Assembly (NCBI RefSeq): GCF_019297835.1
Contig: NZ_CP079203.1
Coordinates: 345,001 to 409,000 of the forward strand
Reading direction: 5' to 3'
DNA length: 64,000 bases
From: Sphingomonas sanguinis
GTDB taxonomy: Bacteria > Pseudomonadota > Alphaproteobacteria > Sphingomonadales > Sphingomonadaceae
The notes under the pieces are model-generated. The model was not told where the DNA came from. It did not search any database and worked only from the letters and a program-made list of their open reading frames with translations. The position numbers were made by a program, and so were the translations under genes. How positions within the stretch are numbered: the stretch's first letter is position 1; every line of letters starts with the position of its first letter. This document shows positions 12,173-22,366 of the stretch, in pieces.

Positions 12173-12397
12173 TCAATCCATAAGGACGGATGAGGCGGAT
12201 ATTTGAAGCTGCGCCTGTGAACGAGGACCGATCAGATGGCGGAGCAGTTCGACATCGTTCTGCAAGGCTACCGGATCTCTACCGTGGGCACTGCGAAGAG
12301 CTTGCTTCAGCCATTCACTCATATGCGGGTGGTCCAGCACCCAGGAGATACGCGCTTGCGCGATCGCCAGGAGCGCCTCGGGTTCGTGCGTTGCCAT
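12173..12397 (-). CDS. Small hypothetical protein in the dab operon
   Basis: This 74-residue protein starts MATHEPEALLAIAQARISWV and is mostly helical by composition, with no signal peptide or membrane segment. It lies 22 bp downstream of the DUF6671 gene on the same strand and looks like the last gene of the dab operon. I do not recognise a family. Its position suggests an accessory or regulatory role linked to DabAB or DUF6671. Confidence 0.55.
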   Translation of the reverse strand: MATHEPEALLAIAQARISWVLDHPHMSEWLKQALRSAHGRDPVALQNDVELLRHLIGPRSQAQLQISASSVLMD

Positions 12398-12419
12398 GGA
12401 ACAGCTCCAGGTCGATGGT

Positions 12420-13283
12420 CTAGGGGTTACAGCCCGGGCAATGGCCCGGGTCGGCGTGGGTCGCTTCGACAGGCCGCTCCAGCAACAGACCACAGCCTGC
12501 ACAGGCCCAGACGTCCGCGCGGATCAGCAGCGTGGCATCGCCGCACCAGGCACAAGGGAGTCCTGCGAGACGTTTGGAGACGGCGAAGCCGGGGCGCGCG
12601 CATTCGGGGCACGCACTGCGGGTCTTGCGCACCAAGTCCACCATGGCGCGCCCGATCGCCCGCATCCGTCGCGGGTTTCGGTGAGCGCGCATGTCGGTTT
12701 CCAAGAATGCGCTACCACATTGCTCAAGCGTTGCATCGATTGCCCGGATCAGTTCGTCCTGATCGTCTATCTCTTTGAACAGCATGAGATCGGGCGCGGC
12801 CTCGCCTTCCCGGATGCCCATGACGATCATGCCATGCGTGGGAAATCCGGCGCGCTCCGCAAAGGCGAGTCCGGTAGCCGAATCGCGCACGATGGTATGC
12901 GCGAAGTTCGTGCTCGACGTGGCGTTATGGCCAATCAGTTCCCATTCGTTGCGGCGGTCGCGGAGAACGACAATCTCCCGGTTCAAGGCGCAGAAAGGGA
13001 GGTATGGATGGGGGCCAAAACTCCCCTCGCTGGCGAGGGCAACTCCGATATCCGGGTACAGGTCGAAGGCGGCCGCGATTTTGGCCCGAGCCGCATCGAG
13101 CTGCGATCCGGCACGGGCGACCTCACGGCTGAACGTGCCGAACCGGTCGGTATCGAGACCGGCGGAGGCCTCCAGGCTCAGCCCAACGAAGCGGCAGGCA
13201 AGCGGCGCGATGATCCGTTCCTTGCCATGCATCGTCGCGAGAATGGCCTGGTCCCCATCATAGAGAGGTGCGGACCGGGCCAT
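12420..13283 (-). CDS. DUF6671 zinc-ribbon protein
   Basis: This 287-residue protein of unknown function opens LYDGDQAILATMHGKERIIA, the pattern of the DUF6671 family. The C-terminal third carries four CxxC pairs (CPEC, CAWC, CAGC, CPGC), which implies two zinc ribbons. The middle part has conserved-looking VVLRDRRNEWELIGHNATSS and MLFKEIDDQDELI segments. The start at 13283 lies 44 bp past the dabA stop on the same strand. Operon linkage to a bicarbonate transport complex is the only functional clue. It may be cytoplasmic and bind nucleic acid or protein, but that is inference. Confidence 0.75.
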   Translation of the reverse strand: MARSAPLYDGDQAILATMHGKERIIAPLACRFVGLSLEASAGLDTDRFGTFSREVARAGSQLDAARAKIAAAFDLYPDIGVALASEGSFGPHPYLPFCALNREIVVLRDRRNEWELIGHNATSSTNFAHTIVRDSATGLAFAERAGFPTHGMIVMGIREGEAAPDLMLFKEIDDQDELIRAIDATLEQCGSAFLETDMRAHRNPRRMRAIGRAMVDLVRKTRSACPECARPGFAVSKRLAGLPCAWCGDATLLIRADVWACAGCGLLLERPVEATHADPGHCPGCNP

Positions 13284-13327
13284 CAGAATACCCTCGTCCG
13301 GCCGAGACCATGCGCAGCCCGCACCGG

Positions 13328-15742
13328 TCAGGCCGCCAGCTCGACGGGACGAGGATCGATGCCGCTTCCGCTTTCGGACTGCCAGGCAAGATCGCCCGCA
13401 TAGCGCCACGCAATTTGTCCTGCCTCGTCGAGTGCGAACAGGTGGAGCCAGCGATTGTCGAACAACGCCCGGACATCGGGATGCTTCGCCAGGACGGCCG
13501 ACATCGCTTCGCGTGGCGCTTCGATGCATATGGCAAGGCGCACCGGCTCATGCGCGAAACGCTCGCCATCATGCACCGATTGCCAGGGTAGCCCGACGCG
13601 CAGCGTTCCCCCGTTCCCCTCGACGACACCGATCCCGCCGACGACGTTGTGCAGCAGTTTGTTACCGCCCCCGAAGGTGTCAGGCGACACGGCGGAACCG
13701 TAATATTGGAGGCTGATCCAGCTCGCCACCACCACCGGCGCCGTCATGATGAGCTCCAGCACGCCGAAGCCGTCATCGGCCTGCCATTGATAGTCGTGAA
13801 GGAAAGCGCGGCCCCCAAGCGCAATATGTGCGGTGCGCGACCGTGGCGCCGCAATGAACGCCTTGCATCCGGCCAGCGCCCATTCCGGCCGTGTCTCCGA
13901 CCAGTCGCGGCCTCTCGCCGCGACCTGCTGCTGGCTGGTGGCCCGTGGCAGGCGAAGAGAACGCTCGCCACGCGCGACGACACCGGCGGCGGCCAGCCAT
14001 TTGTGGGCCCGGTCGATCTGAACATGCTGCTCCGGCGACGGAGATTGGTCCGTAAACAGCCGAACGTCATCCGTCGTCGTGTCGTGCAAGGCACCGATGA
14101 ACAGGGTTTCGGCCGGGATGGCGATACCCTGTGCCAGCAATCCTTGGCGCACCGCCGTATCATTCAGCAGGCTCGCGAGCAGGCGCGCATTGACCTCACC
14201 GGAATAGCCGCCACAGGCGCCGCATTGCAGGGCGCTCGCATGCGGATTGTTGACGACCTGTGCGCCATGCCCGACGAGGAGCACGAGCGGTGCGAACCGC
14301 TCGGTCAGCGACATCGCGCGCAAGATCGACGCCGCGGATGTGACGCGCGTGGCGATGTCCGGTGCCGGGTCTAGGTGCGGAAGGGGATCATTGTCCGTCG
14401 AGACTCCACGTAAGCCCAGAGCGTCGCGCACCAGTTTGGCGACGTAAAGCGGTCCCGATGCCTCGACGAACGCGAAGGACGATACCGCCGCCAGCTTGAA
14501 CCGGTCCCAAGCCCGCGATGCCCGCGCGCCATAGCGTTTCGCGCGATCCGCCGCGGCGTCGCCCTTGCCCCCCGCCGTCGAGCAAAGGCCAGGGTTGAGG
14601 AGGACAGGCAAACGCCGCTCGATGACATCGGAAGCAAAACGCCGGTGGGCGGCCGTCAGGCCGAAGAAGCCGGCAAAGCCCGCCGTCTCGATACGGGGAT
14701 CGACGGATTCCAGCGCACGCCGGAAAACCTCGGAGCGCACATCGATACAGAAAGCGGCGTGCAATTCGGGCGTCGGCCGCGGATCAGATGGGCGACCGGA
14801 GGCCAGCTTGCCCGCCAGATCACGCTGTTCCGCACGGTCGGCCGCTTCCTGGAGGATGGCATCGACGATCTGGTCGGCAGTCGGTGCCAGCGGCTCGGCA
14901 TAAGCCATCAAGGCCCTGCGCCATTGATCGCCGATCTGCGGCTCATATTGTGCCCAGAGCGCCTCCTCCCATAGGAAGCGGATCGTGAGCAGGTCGATGG
15001 TCGTGTCGTCGTTGTCGCCCGCCAGCTTGGCCTGCCACAGGCGATACCGTCCATAGTGCGACCAACCGCCCAGCGTCAGTAACAGACGATGGAAATAGGT
15101 CGGCATGGCAGCCGCCGGCAAGCGGAGCAGAGCGGCCGCACTCGCCAGCGTATCGGTGGCGGTGTCGGGCGCATCGGCGACGAAAGCGGCAAAGCCACGC
15201 AACCCGGCGATCTCAGGGGTGAGGTCATGGGTTGCAACTGCCCGCCAGGAGGCATAGGCGCCCTTGCCCTTCGGCAAGGTCCACGGCGCTTGCCCCTCGT
15301 CGAAATACGCGGCTGCCCAGGTTCCGATGCGTTCGGCGATGATCCCCGGCCAATCGATACCGGAAACCTTGGCGGCAAGATCGGCGATCGTCGGTAAAGG
15401 CGTCGGGGCGGGGGACGGGGCTTCCAGGGCGGACAGCAGCTGCGCCATGGACAGGTTCGCGCACGGCTGGGCAGCAAGCGCCGCCGCAAGATCGGGCGAG
15501 GTGATGATCCCGTTCGCGATGCGCTCGCGATACCATGCCCGCGGCATCGTAACCCTGGTGCCGCCAACGCGCGCCAGCAGCGCCGCCGTTTGCGCCAGCG
15601 TCAGACCGCTTTGGCCGAGATACGGATTGACGGCGACATTCGCCGCGAGCGGCCATGCCGGCGGAATGGCCAGGGTCGCCGCGTCCGCCGCCGCAAACAG
15701 TTCATGAAGACTGTGGTTTTGTTCGTTCGACAGCTTTGCCAT
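13328..15742 (-). CDS. dabA: DabA, inorganic carbon accumulation subunit (DUF2309/UPF0753)
   Basis: DabA is the zinc-containing, beta-carbonic-anhydrase-like subunit of the DAB complex, which hydrates CO2 at the membrane and traps it as bicarbonate. This copy has 804 residues. The predicted zinc and active-site residues are C332 and D334 (FCIDVRSE), H492 (VGHGAQ) and C507 (LQCGACGG), with the same His-to-Cys spacing of 15 as in characterised DabA. Its ATG overlaps the dabB stop (TAATG), so the two are translationally coupled. The open frame continues further upstream, but that part is a shadow of dabB. All metal residues are present, so it should be active. Confidence 0.92.
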   Translation of the reverse strand: MAKLSNEQNHSLHELFAAADAATLAIPPAWPLAANVAVNPYLGQSGLTLAQTAALLARVGGTRVTMPRAWYRERIANGIITSPDLAAALAAQPCANLSMAQLLSALEAPSPAPTPLPTIADLAAKVSGIDWPGIIAERIGTWAAAYFDEGQAPWTLPKGKGAYASWRAVATHDLTPEIAGLRGFAAFVADAPDTATDTLASAAALLRLPAAAMPTYFHRLLLTLGGWSHYGRYRLWQAKLAGDNDDTTIDLLTIRFLWEEALWAQYEPQIGDQWRRALMAYAEPLAPTADQIVDAILQEAADRAEQRDLAGKLASGRPSDPRPTPELHAAFCIDVRSEVFRRALESVDPRIETAGFAGFFGLTAAHRRFASDVIERRLPVLLNPGLCSTAGGKGDAAADRAKRYGARASRAWDRFKLAAVSSFAFVEASGPLYVAKLVRDALGLRGVSTDNDPLPHLDPAPDIATRVTSAASILRAMSLTERFAPLVLLVGHGAQVVNNPHASALQCGACGGYSGEVNARLLASLLNDTAVRQGLLAQGIAIPAETLFIGALHDTTTDDVRLFTDQSPSPEQHVQIDRAHKWLAAAGVVARGERSLRLPRATSQQQVAARGRDWSETRPEWALAGCKAFIAAPRSRTAHIALGGRAFLHDYQWQADDGFGVLELIMTAPVVVASWISLQYYGSAVSPDTFGGGNKLLHNVVGGIGVVEGNGGTLRVGLPWQSVHDGERFAHEPVRLAICIEAPREAMSAVLAKHPDVRALFDNRWLHLFALDEAGQIAWRYAGDLAWQSESGSGIDPRPVELAA

Positions 15743-17325
15743 TACATGTGGTTCCAATCCGAGGAAGACTGCGGGGTCATCGTCCATCCGCCGAGCATCC
15801 GGTCGAAGACGGCATTGGCGTAGAGGCCGTTCGACAGGTGGACGCGCAGTCCTGCGACGGCCGGATGCGAAGACCAGAGCGGGAACAGCGACTGCGCCAC
15901 CGCGACGAGGCCGAAGCTCGCCACCGCGAGGATGAGCAAGGCCCATTCGAGCGCCCCGGGCTGTGGCGCCGGAGGAAGGGTTTGCGTCGTCAAGCGGAAG
16001 GCGGCTGCGTGGAGGGCGAAATAGCCGAGGGATGCGGCCGAGGCGTAAAGCGTGATGCGCCGCATCAGCGCCCGAGGTGCCGTATCCGCAAGGCCCTGCG
16101 CCAGCAGATACGCAACGCCGAAGATGAGGATCGCCCCCAGCGCGAAGGCCTGCGGGGAATGGTGCTGGAAGCCGAAGACCAGGCCGATGGCGGCGTAGAG
16201 CGCGATAGCGGCGAGGAATGCCTTTCCGACGGCCCATCCGTCGGGAACGGCGATCGGTCCCGGCCGCCGTGCGGTTGCGATCCTGTCCACCGCGCCGCCC
16301 GAGGCGAGGAAGGAATGGGCCTTGTAGAGCGAGTGCGCGACGATGTGGAGCAATGCCAGCGGGAAAAGCCCGAACCCGCATTGCATGATCATGAAGCCCA
16401 TCTGCGCGATCGTCGACCAGGCGAGCGAGGTCTTCACCGCCGGTTGGGTCAGCATGACCATGCCCGCGAACAGGGCGGTGAAGCCGCCGACCATCACCAG
16501 AACGGCCAACACCGCCGGGGACAACAGCATCACGTCGGCGAAGCGGATAAGCAGAATGCCACCGGCATTGATGACCCCGGCGTGCAGTAGCGCGGAAACC
16601 GGGGTCGGCGCCTCCATGACTTCGGTGAGCCAGCCATGCATCGGAAATTGCGCCGACTTCAGCAACGCGGCCAGCGCCAGCAGCGCCGCAGCCGCCGTGG
16701 AAGCGCCTCCCGCTATTACTCCGCCCCTGGCCTCCGACAGGATGGTGGCGATGTCGCCGGTGCCATAGTTCGACCAGAGCAGCAGAAAGGCACCCGCAAG
16801 GGCGGCGTCGGCGAGGCGCGCGGTGACGAACTTCTTCCGAGCGGCGCGCTGCGCCGCGACGCGATCGGGGTAGAACAGCAGCAGCTTGTGCAGACACAGA
16901 CTGGTCGCCACGAAAGCGAGCAGAAACTGCCCGAGATTGCCCGCAACCACGAGCAGCATGACCGTCGCCAGGGTCGTACACAGCCAACCCATGAACGCGC
17001 TCTGCCGCCGTTCACCATCCAGATAGGTTGTCGAATAGCGCACGACCACCCAGCCGATGAACGACACCAATGTCAGCATCGTCACGTTGACCACGTCGAG
17101 CCGTGCCGAAAGCGCCCAGCCGCCGATACCGACCAAGGTCCCGGTTGTAATGCCGTTTTCGAACAACGCTGCGATCGAGGCCAGAGAGGCCATCAGCGCA
17201 GCCAGGGAAAGCGCTTCGATCGCCCGCAGGCGCAATCGGCCGCGCAGGTGTCGGGTACCGAACCCGATGGCCGCCGCGGCGAGCAACAAGACGGGGGCTG
17301 CGTATGGGATGAGTGATAACGGCAT
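15742..17325 (-). CDS. dabB: DabB, NuoL/antiporter-like membrane subunit
   Basis: This polytopic protein of about 527 residues (a dozen or more hydrophobic segments) belongs to the proton-conducting NADH-quinone oxidoreductase subunit 5 / Mrp antiporter family. It carries the conserved TM motif [28 protein letters not shown] with its Lys and Glu residues. Paired with DabA it supplies the cation gradient that drives one-way CO2 hydration. A strong AGGAGG lies 8 bases before the ATG at 17325; a TTG one codon earlier is possible. It is the first gene of the operon and divergent from the LysR gene. Confidence 0.9.
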   Translation of the reverse strand: MPLSLIPYAAPVLLLAAAAIGFGTRHLRGRLRLRAIEALSLAALMASLASIAALFENGITTGTLVGIGGWALSARLDVVNVTMLTLVSFIGWVVVRYSTTYLDGERRQSAFMGWLCTTLATVMLLVVAGNLGQFLLAFVATSLCLHKLLLFYPDRVAAQRAARKKFVTARLADAALAGAFLLLWSNYGTGDIATILSEARGGVIAGGASTAAAALLALAALLKSAQFPMHGWLTEVMEAPTPVSALLHAGVINAGGILLIRFADVMLLSPAVLAVLVMVGGFTALFAGMVMLTQPAVKTSLAWSTIAQMGFMIMQCGFGLFPLALLHIVAHSLYKAHSFLASGGAVDRIATARRPGPIAVPDGWAVGKAFLAAIALYAAIGLVFGFQHHSPQAFALGAILIFGVAYLLAQGLADTAPRALMRRITLYASAASLGYFALHAAAFRLTTQTLPPAPQPGALEWALLILAVASFGLVAVAQSLFPLWSSHPAVAGLRVHLSNGLYANAVFDRMLGGWTMTPQSSSDWNHM

Positions 17326-17417
17326 CAATTGGCCTCCTGCTTGGCAGGCGACCGGCTATCGCCGTACGGGCCGTTATAAAAATATATAGTTTAGCATCGA
17401 TCGTTCTGTTTTATAGA

Positions 17418-18302
17418 ATGGTCGATATGCAATTGAACTACAACCATCTGCGCTACTTCTGGGCGGTAGCGCATGAGGGCAACCTCACGCAGACGGCGGT
17501 GCGGCTTAACCTATCGCAATCGGCGTTGTCGCTGCAGATCAGAAAGCTCGAACACCAACTCGGGCATGCCCTGTTCGAGCGACGGGGGCGTCGCCTTCAT
17601 CTGACCGAAGCGGGCCGGGTTACCCTCGATCATGCGAACACGATTTTTGCGGCCGGTGACGAGTTGCTGAGCACGCTCCATCAGACGGGCGTTGCGCGAG
17701 AGGCGGTGCGGGTGGGAGCGTTGGCGACCCTGTCACGCAACTTCCAGCTCAGCTTTCTCAAGCCGCTGCTTGGGCGAATGGACATCGAGATCGTCCTCAG
17801 GTCGGGAAGCGCAGCCGAGTTGCTTCTGGGGTTGCAGGCACTTACCCTCGACGTCGTCTTGACCAACGAGGTCCCGGCGAGCGACGCGCTCACGCCTTTC
17901 GTTGCCCACAAGATCGCGGAACAGCCGGTCAGTTTGATAGGAGCGCCGCATCTTCGCAGTGAACCGGCATCGATCGAAGGCTTGCTGGCAACCCATCCGG
18001 TCATCCTGCCGACCCGCCTAAGCAGCGTTCGTACCGGCTTCGATGCCTTTGCGGACCGCTTGGATATCCTCCCACAAATTGCCGCCGAGGTCGATGACAT
18101 CGCGATGATGCGGCTCCTCGTCCGCGAGGGCTTTGCCTTGGCGGTGCTGCCACCGATCGCCGTACGGGATGAACTCGCGGCGGGAACCTTGGTCGAATTC
18201 GATAGCCTGTTGGGTCTGACGGAAAGCTTTTACGCCGTAACCGTAAAGCGGCGCTTTCCCAAGGCGTCGATCAGGCAGCTCCTGGACAGCGTTATCGAGT
18301 AA
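17418..18302 (+). CDS. LysR-family regulator adjacent to the dab operon
   Basis: This 294-residue LysR protein has its helix-turn-helix at about 8-68 (LNYNHLRYFWAVAHEGNLTQ, then TAVRLNLSQSALSLQIRKLE). The NYNHLRYFW opening is typical of NhaR-like members. The effector domain follows from about 95. ATG at 17418 or 17427 are both usable. It is divergent from dabB across about 92 bp of AT-rich DNA, so it probably controls the dab genes. By analogy with CbbR/CcmR-type regulators it may sense carbon status, but that is inference. Confidence 0.87.
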   Translation: MVDMQLNYNHLRYFWAVAHEGNLTQTAVRLNLSQSALSLQIRKLEHQLGHALFERRGRRLHLTEAGRVTLDHANTIFAAGDELLSTLHQTGVAREAVRVGALATLSRNFQLSFLKPLLGRMDIEIVLRSGSAAELLLGLQALTLDVVLTNEVPASDALTPFVAHKIAEQPVSLIGAPHLRSEPASIEGLLATHPVILPTRLSSVRTGFDAFADRLDILPQIAAEVDDIAMMRLLVREGFALAVLPPIAVRDELAAGTLVEFDSLLGLTESFYAVTVKRRFPKASIRQLLDSVIE

Positions 18303-18471
18303 AGGCGTGGCCGCTTATTCTAACTAGGTCTACAGTTCGTCGCTCAGAAATTAACATCTACTGCGACTCCTGCCACTTAGAAAACGAATTTGCAGTTTCG
18401 TAGCTAAGACTAGCGCGATATCGATGCTGATAGATTGACGATCATTCACGCGATTGGGTAATAGCATTTTA

Positions 18472-19520
18472 GAGCGGATTCCGATCATTCTGGATCATAG
18501 CCGCAGGAGCTGAAGTAGTTGGCGCATTCCTGCGGGTGGAACAGATCGACCATTTTGCCGATGAGGGACCACAGTCCGGACACGGTGCGCTCGCCGGCCC
18601 GGCGCAGCATGGCCTTGAGGCGGGCGAACGCCTTCTCGATCGGGTTGAAGTCGGGACTGTAGGGCGGAAGGAACATGAGGCGGCCACCTGCGGCTTCGAT
18701 GGCTTCGCGGACGCCAGCACGCTTGTGGCTGGACAGGTTGTCCATGATGACCACGTCGCCGCGTCGGAGGTCGGGTACGAGGACCTGTCGGACATAGGCC
18801 TCGAACCAGTCGCCGTTGATCGGGCCGTCGAGCACCATCGGCGCGATCATGCCCGTCTTGCGCAAGCCAGCGACCAGCGTGGTCGTCTTGCGATGGCCGT
18901 GCGGGTAACCCATCCGCAGCCGCTCGCCCCGCCGGCAGCGGCCGTGGCTGCGCGTCATGTTGGTCGCCGTCCAGGTCTCGTCGATGAACACCAGCCGCGC
19001 AGGATCGAGATCGAGCTGGCCATCGAACCAGTCCTCGCGAGCACTCAGGACGTCGGCACGGTCCTGCTCGATCGCATGCCCGGTCTTTTTTGCGCGTGAT
19101 GCCATGCCGGGCGAAGAAGCGGTGCAGCGTCGAGATCGCCACCGTCACGCCCGCCTGGCCCAACTCGCGACGCAACTCGTTCAGCGTGATGTCGCGGCGT
19201 GCTTCGTGCAGCGCCAACACCGTCTCCCGATGCGCCTCGATCCGCCGCGACCGCGTGTCCCCGCCCTGCGGCTTGGCGGCATAGCCGCCTGTACTACGGC
19301 GCTGGTCGTGCCACCGGATCACCGTCGCGGCTGCCACACCGAACCGCACCGCCGCAGCCCGGCAACTCATTCCCTCGTCAACCGCGGCCAGCGCCCGCGA
19401 CCGCAGATCCATCGACAACGGCTTGCCCATCCATGCCGGCCTCCATCCAGCCAGCAATGTGAATCAGATCAGCCCGTCCATGTGAATCCCCCACCGACTC
19501 AGGTCGGCCAGAAAACGCTC
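18472..19520 (-). mobile_element. IS630-family insertion sequence
   Basis: This 1049-bp element has ends reading GAGCGG-A-TT on the left and GAGCGTTTT on the complement of the right. It is flanked by TA on both sides (18470-18471 and 19521-19522), the target duplication expected for IS630/Tc1-mariner. One transposase reads on the minus strand. The right TA is also part of the 4-bp duplication made by the neighbouring IS3 element, so that element arrived later. Confidence 0.85.
18485..19430 (-). CDS. IS630-family transposase, two frames joined at an A-run
   Basis: The N-terminal frame (from 19430, MGKPLSMDLRSRALAAVDEG) holds helix-turn-helix domains and runs to about HGITRKK. The catalytic frame starts near 19090 and carries the DDE residues: Asp in VFIDETW, Asp in VVIMDNLSSH and Glu in FNPIEKAFARLK. 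The junction is a run of six A followed by G (around 19086-19091 on the complement). A +1 shift there restores a continuous protein. Programmed frameshifting is known in this family, so the copy may be active; an indel is the alternative. Confidence 0.82.
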
Positions 19521-19573
19521 TAATGAACCGCGCCGGGTTTGTCGGAGGCTCCAACTCCTGAGAGGAAGGGGCT

Positions 19574-19900
19574 ATGACGAGCAAGACCACGAACAAGTTT
19601 TCGCCTGAGGTGCGCGCGCGCGCCGTGCGGATGGTGCTGGATCACGAGAAGGATCACCCGTCGCGCTGGGCAACGGTGGTGTCGATTGCAGCGAAGATTG
19701 GCTGTGCCGGCCAAACTCTGCACGAGTGGGTGAAGAAGGCCGAGGTCGATAGCGGCACGCGTGTCGGCGTGCCGAGCGATGTTGCCGACCGGATGAAGGC
19801 GTTGGAACGCGAGAACCGGGAGCTGCGCCAGGCCAACGAGATACTCAGGAAAGCGTCGGCGTATTTTGCGATGGCGGAGCTCGACCGCCGAGCGAGGTGA
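19574..19900 (+). CDS. IS3-family transposase OrfA
   Basis: This 108-residue protein has an N-terminal helix-turn-helix ([20 protein letters not shown] ... [20 protein letters not shown]). A leucine-zipper-like coiled coil follows ([20 protein letters not shown], about 75-95). The C-terminus [17 protein letters not shown] is where a -1 frameshift gives the OrfAB fusion in the IS3 group. It overlaps OrfB by four bases. Confidence 0.92.
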   Translation: MTSKTTNKFSPEVRARAVRMVLDHEKDHPSRWATVVSIAAKIGCAGQTLHEWVKKAEVDSGTRVGVPSDVADRMKALERENRELRQANEILRKASAYFAMAELDRRAR

Positions 19901-20805
19901 TGGTGTCGTTCATCGACGCGCATCGTGAGGTGTACGGGGTCGAGCCGATCTGCCGGGTTCTGCCGATCGCCCCATCCACCTACCATGCGCATGCAGCCAG
20001 AAGGATTGAGCCGACCAGGAGGTCGGCTCGGGCTCGGCGTGATGATGCGCTCGGGCTGGAGGTGCGCCGCGTGTTCGAGGAGAACTTCCGCGTCTACGGC
20101 GTGCGCAAGGTCTGGCGCCAGCTGCGGCGGGAGGGGTTCGACATCGCCCGCTGCACCGTTGCCCGCCTGATGCGGACGATGGGCTTGGCCGGCGTGATCC
20201 GCGGCAAGCCGGTGCGCACCACTGTCAGCGACAGGACGGCGTCATGCCCGCTCGACCGGGTAAACCGGCAATTCCGTGCGCCGGCGCCGAACATGCTCTG
20301 GGTGTCGGACTTCACCTACGTCGCGACCTGGGCAGGCTTTGTCTACGTCGCCTTCGTCATTGACACCTATGCCCGCCGGATCGTCGGCTGGCGCGCCAGC
20401 CAGAGCGCGCATGCCGGCTTCGTCCTTGATGCGCTTGAGCAGGCACTGCACGACCGTCGGCCACTTCGGGGTGGCGGCCTCGTCCACCACTCCGACCGCG
20501 GCAGCCAGTATGTGTCCATCAAGTACACCGAGCGCCTCACCGAAGCGGGCATCGAGCCGTCGGTCGGAAGCGTCGGAGACAGCTACGACAACGCTTTGGC
20601 CGAGACCATCAACGGCCTCTACAAGGCCGAGGTGATCCACAAGCGCGGACCCTGGCGCAGCTTCGAGGCCGTCGAATACGCCACGCTGGAATGGGTCGAC
20701 TGGTTCAACCATCGCCGGCTGCTAGAACCCATCGGCAACATCCCGCCTGCCGAAGCCGAAGAGCAATTCTATGCTGCCGCCAACATCATCGATATGGCAG
20801 CGTGA
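19897..20805 (+). CDS. IS3-family transposase OrfB (integrase core)
   Basis: This 302-residue DDE recombinase has an HTH_21 region (about 45-100, [20 protein letters not shown]) and the integrase core. The catalytic residues are Asp in [12 protein letters not shown], Asp in [10 protein letters not shown] and Glu in [14 protein letters not shown]. It reads from a GTG at 19897, but is normally made as an OrfAB fusion by frameshifting. No lesion is visible, so the element should be able to move. Confidence 0.93.
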   Translation: MMVSFIDAHREVYGVEPICRVLPIAPSTYHAHAARRIEPTRRSARARRDDALGLEVRRVFEENFRVYGVRKVWRQLRREGFDIARCTVARLMRTMGLAGVIRGKPVRTTVSDRTASCPLDRVNRQFRAPAPNMLWVSDFTYVATWAGFVYVAFVIDTYARRIVGWRASQSAHAGFVLDALEQALHDRRPLRGGGLVHHSDRGSQYVSIKYTERLTEAGIEPSVGSVGDSYDNALAETINGLYKAEVIHKRGPWRSFEAVEYATLEWVDWFNHRRLLEPIGNIPPAEAEEQFYAAANIIDMAA

Positions 20806-20911
20806 CTCACATCCAATGGCCTCCGGCAAACCCGGAGCGGTTCACTAAATCTCCCGATCGCGGATATCGACGGCTCCAACCTGATAGCGAGGGAGCGCCA
20901 CTGCCGAGCGA

Positions 20912-22366
20912 TTAACGGTCTTGGTAGTGCCTTTCATTCCAACCGCCACCCAGCGCCTGATAAAGAAGCACGCTGTCGGTCAGGCGTTGAGCACGCGCCT
21001 GGACGAGGGCGCCTTGCGTGCCCAGCCAGGCGGCTTGCAGGTTCAGCGTCGCCGCATCGCTGACCTGGCCGAGCCGGGCCTGCGCCTGCGCGATATCGAG
21101 GGCGCGTCGCGCTGCCGCATCGGCCTGCGCCGCCGCGCGCAGCGCTTGCGCATCCGCCGACACGCCTTGCACCACGTCCGCGACATTCTGCATCGCGGAC
21201 AGCACGGTCGAGCGATATTGCGCCTTGGCCTGATCCAACGTCGCCTCCGCCGCGCGCTGGCGCTTGAGAAGCGTGCCGCCCTCGAAGATCGGTTGGAGCA
21301 ATCCGCCGGTCAGTGACCAGAAGGGGTTGCCGTTACGGAACAGCGTCGACAGCCCGGTCGAGGTGCCCCCTGCGGTGCCGGTGATCGAGAAACTGGGCAG
21401 GCGCGCGGCGATGGCGACGCCGACCTGTGCCGAGGCATAATGGAGATTGGCCTCCGCCGCGCGGATATCGGGGCGCTGCGCGACGAGTTCGGAGGGGAGT
21501 GAGACGGGCAGTTCGGCGGGTAGATGCAACGCGTCGAGATCGGGTGCGGCGAAATGCTCGGCCGGATAGCGACCGGTTAGCACCGCCAGGAAATCACGCG
21601 CCTGCGCCTGTTGCTTGGCCAGGGCGGGCAGCGCCGCCTCGGCCTGCGACAGCGCCAACTGCGCCGCCGCCACGTCCGCGCCGCTCGCCGCGCCCAACCG
21701 AAGCTGGGCCTGCACAATGGTCAGGTAACGACGGTCGGCCTCGATCACCTGTCCGGTCATCGCGATCTGACGATCCAGACTGGCCAGCGTGATTGTGGTG
21801 TTCGCGACATTGGTAGTGACGGTCAGATAGGCCGCCTCGGTCTGGAAACGCTGAGCCTCGGCCTGCGCCTTCGCGCCCTCCACTCCGCGCCTTATGCCAC
21901 CGAACAGGTCGGGGGTATAGCTAGCGGTCGCGCCCAGCGTGTAGAGCGTGAAGATGTCCGAATTGTCGTTCAACGGCGATTGCAGGACGTTCGCGTTCTT
22001 CTGCCGCTCGACCTGCCCGTTCGCCGAGACGCTGGGGAACAGGGTGCCGCGCTGCGCCAGATAGGTCTGGCGCGCCGCGCGGAGGGCTGCCTTGGCGCTC
22101 TCGACATCCGGGTTATGGGCTAGCGCATCGGCCTCCAGCGCATCGAGCGCGCGGGAGCCGAACTGCGTCCACCAACGATCGGAGACGACCCCGCCCCAGC
22201 GGAAACGCTGCGCCTTGCCGCCAGCAACGGGTGTGGCTTCGGTCTGCGCCGGGAGCGTGGCGGGCGTATAGCCGCTGGCGTTCGGGGCGAGGGGGGTGTG
22301 GAAGTCGGGCCCCACCGCGCAGCCACCCAGGACCAGCGCGAGCATCGACCAGGACAAGCGGCGCAT
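20912..22366 (-). CDS. NodT-family outer-membrane efflux lipoprotein
   Basis: This 484-residue TolC-like outer-membrane factor starts with a lipoprotein signal peptide (MRRLSWSMLALVLGGC, lipobox Cys16). It has two OEP repeats with long Ala-rich helices. It forms the exit duct of the tripartite pump. The ATG overlaps the pump gene stop by one base (TGATG), so it is the third gene of the adaptor-pump-duct operon. Confidence 0.92.
   Translation of the reverse strand: MRRLSWSMLALVLGGCAVGPDFHTPLAPNASGYTPATLPAQTEATPVAGGKAQRFRWGGVVSDRWWTQFGSRALDALEADALAHNPDVESAKAALRAARQTYLAQRGTLFPSVSANGQVERQKNANVLQSPLNDNSDIFTLYTLGATASYTPDLFGGIRRGVEGAKAQAEAQRFQTEAAYLTVTTNVANTTITLASLDRQIAMTGQVIEADRRYLTIVQAQLRLGAASGADVAAAQLALSQAEAALPALAKQQAQARDFLAVLTGRYPAEHFAAPDLDALHLPAELPVSLPSELVAQRPDIRAAEANLHYASAQVGVAIAARLPSFSITGTAGGTSTGLSTLFRNGNPFWSLTGGLLQPIFEGGTLLKRQRAAEATLDQAKAQYRSTVLSAMQNVADVVQGVSADAQALRAAAQADAAARRALDIAQAQARLGQVSDAATLNLQAAWLGTQGALVQARAQRLTDSVLLYQALGGGWNERHYQDR

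Larger units (their letters stand above)
19524..20844 (+). mobile_element. IS3-family insertion sequence, apparently intact
   Basis: This 1321-bp element has inverted ends that begin TGAACCG and share CCGGGTTTG and CGGAGGC. It is flanked by a perfect 4-bp direct repeat CTAA (19520-19523 and 20845-20848), the target duplication. Both frames of the transposase are open. The insertion point is the exact right end of the IS630 element: removing this IS and one CTAA restores ...CGCTC-TAA-ATCTCC. Confidence 0.92.

Noticed and set aside
15743..16987. Long upstream extension of the dabA frame (more than 400 codons)
   Set aside because: It is a shadow of dabB in another frame. The family N-terminus and the TAATG overlap place the dabA start at 15742.
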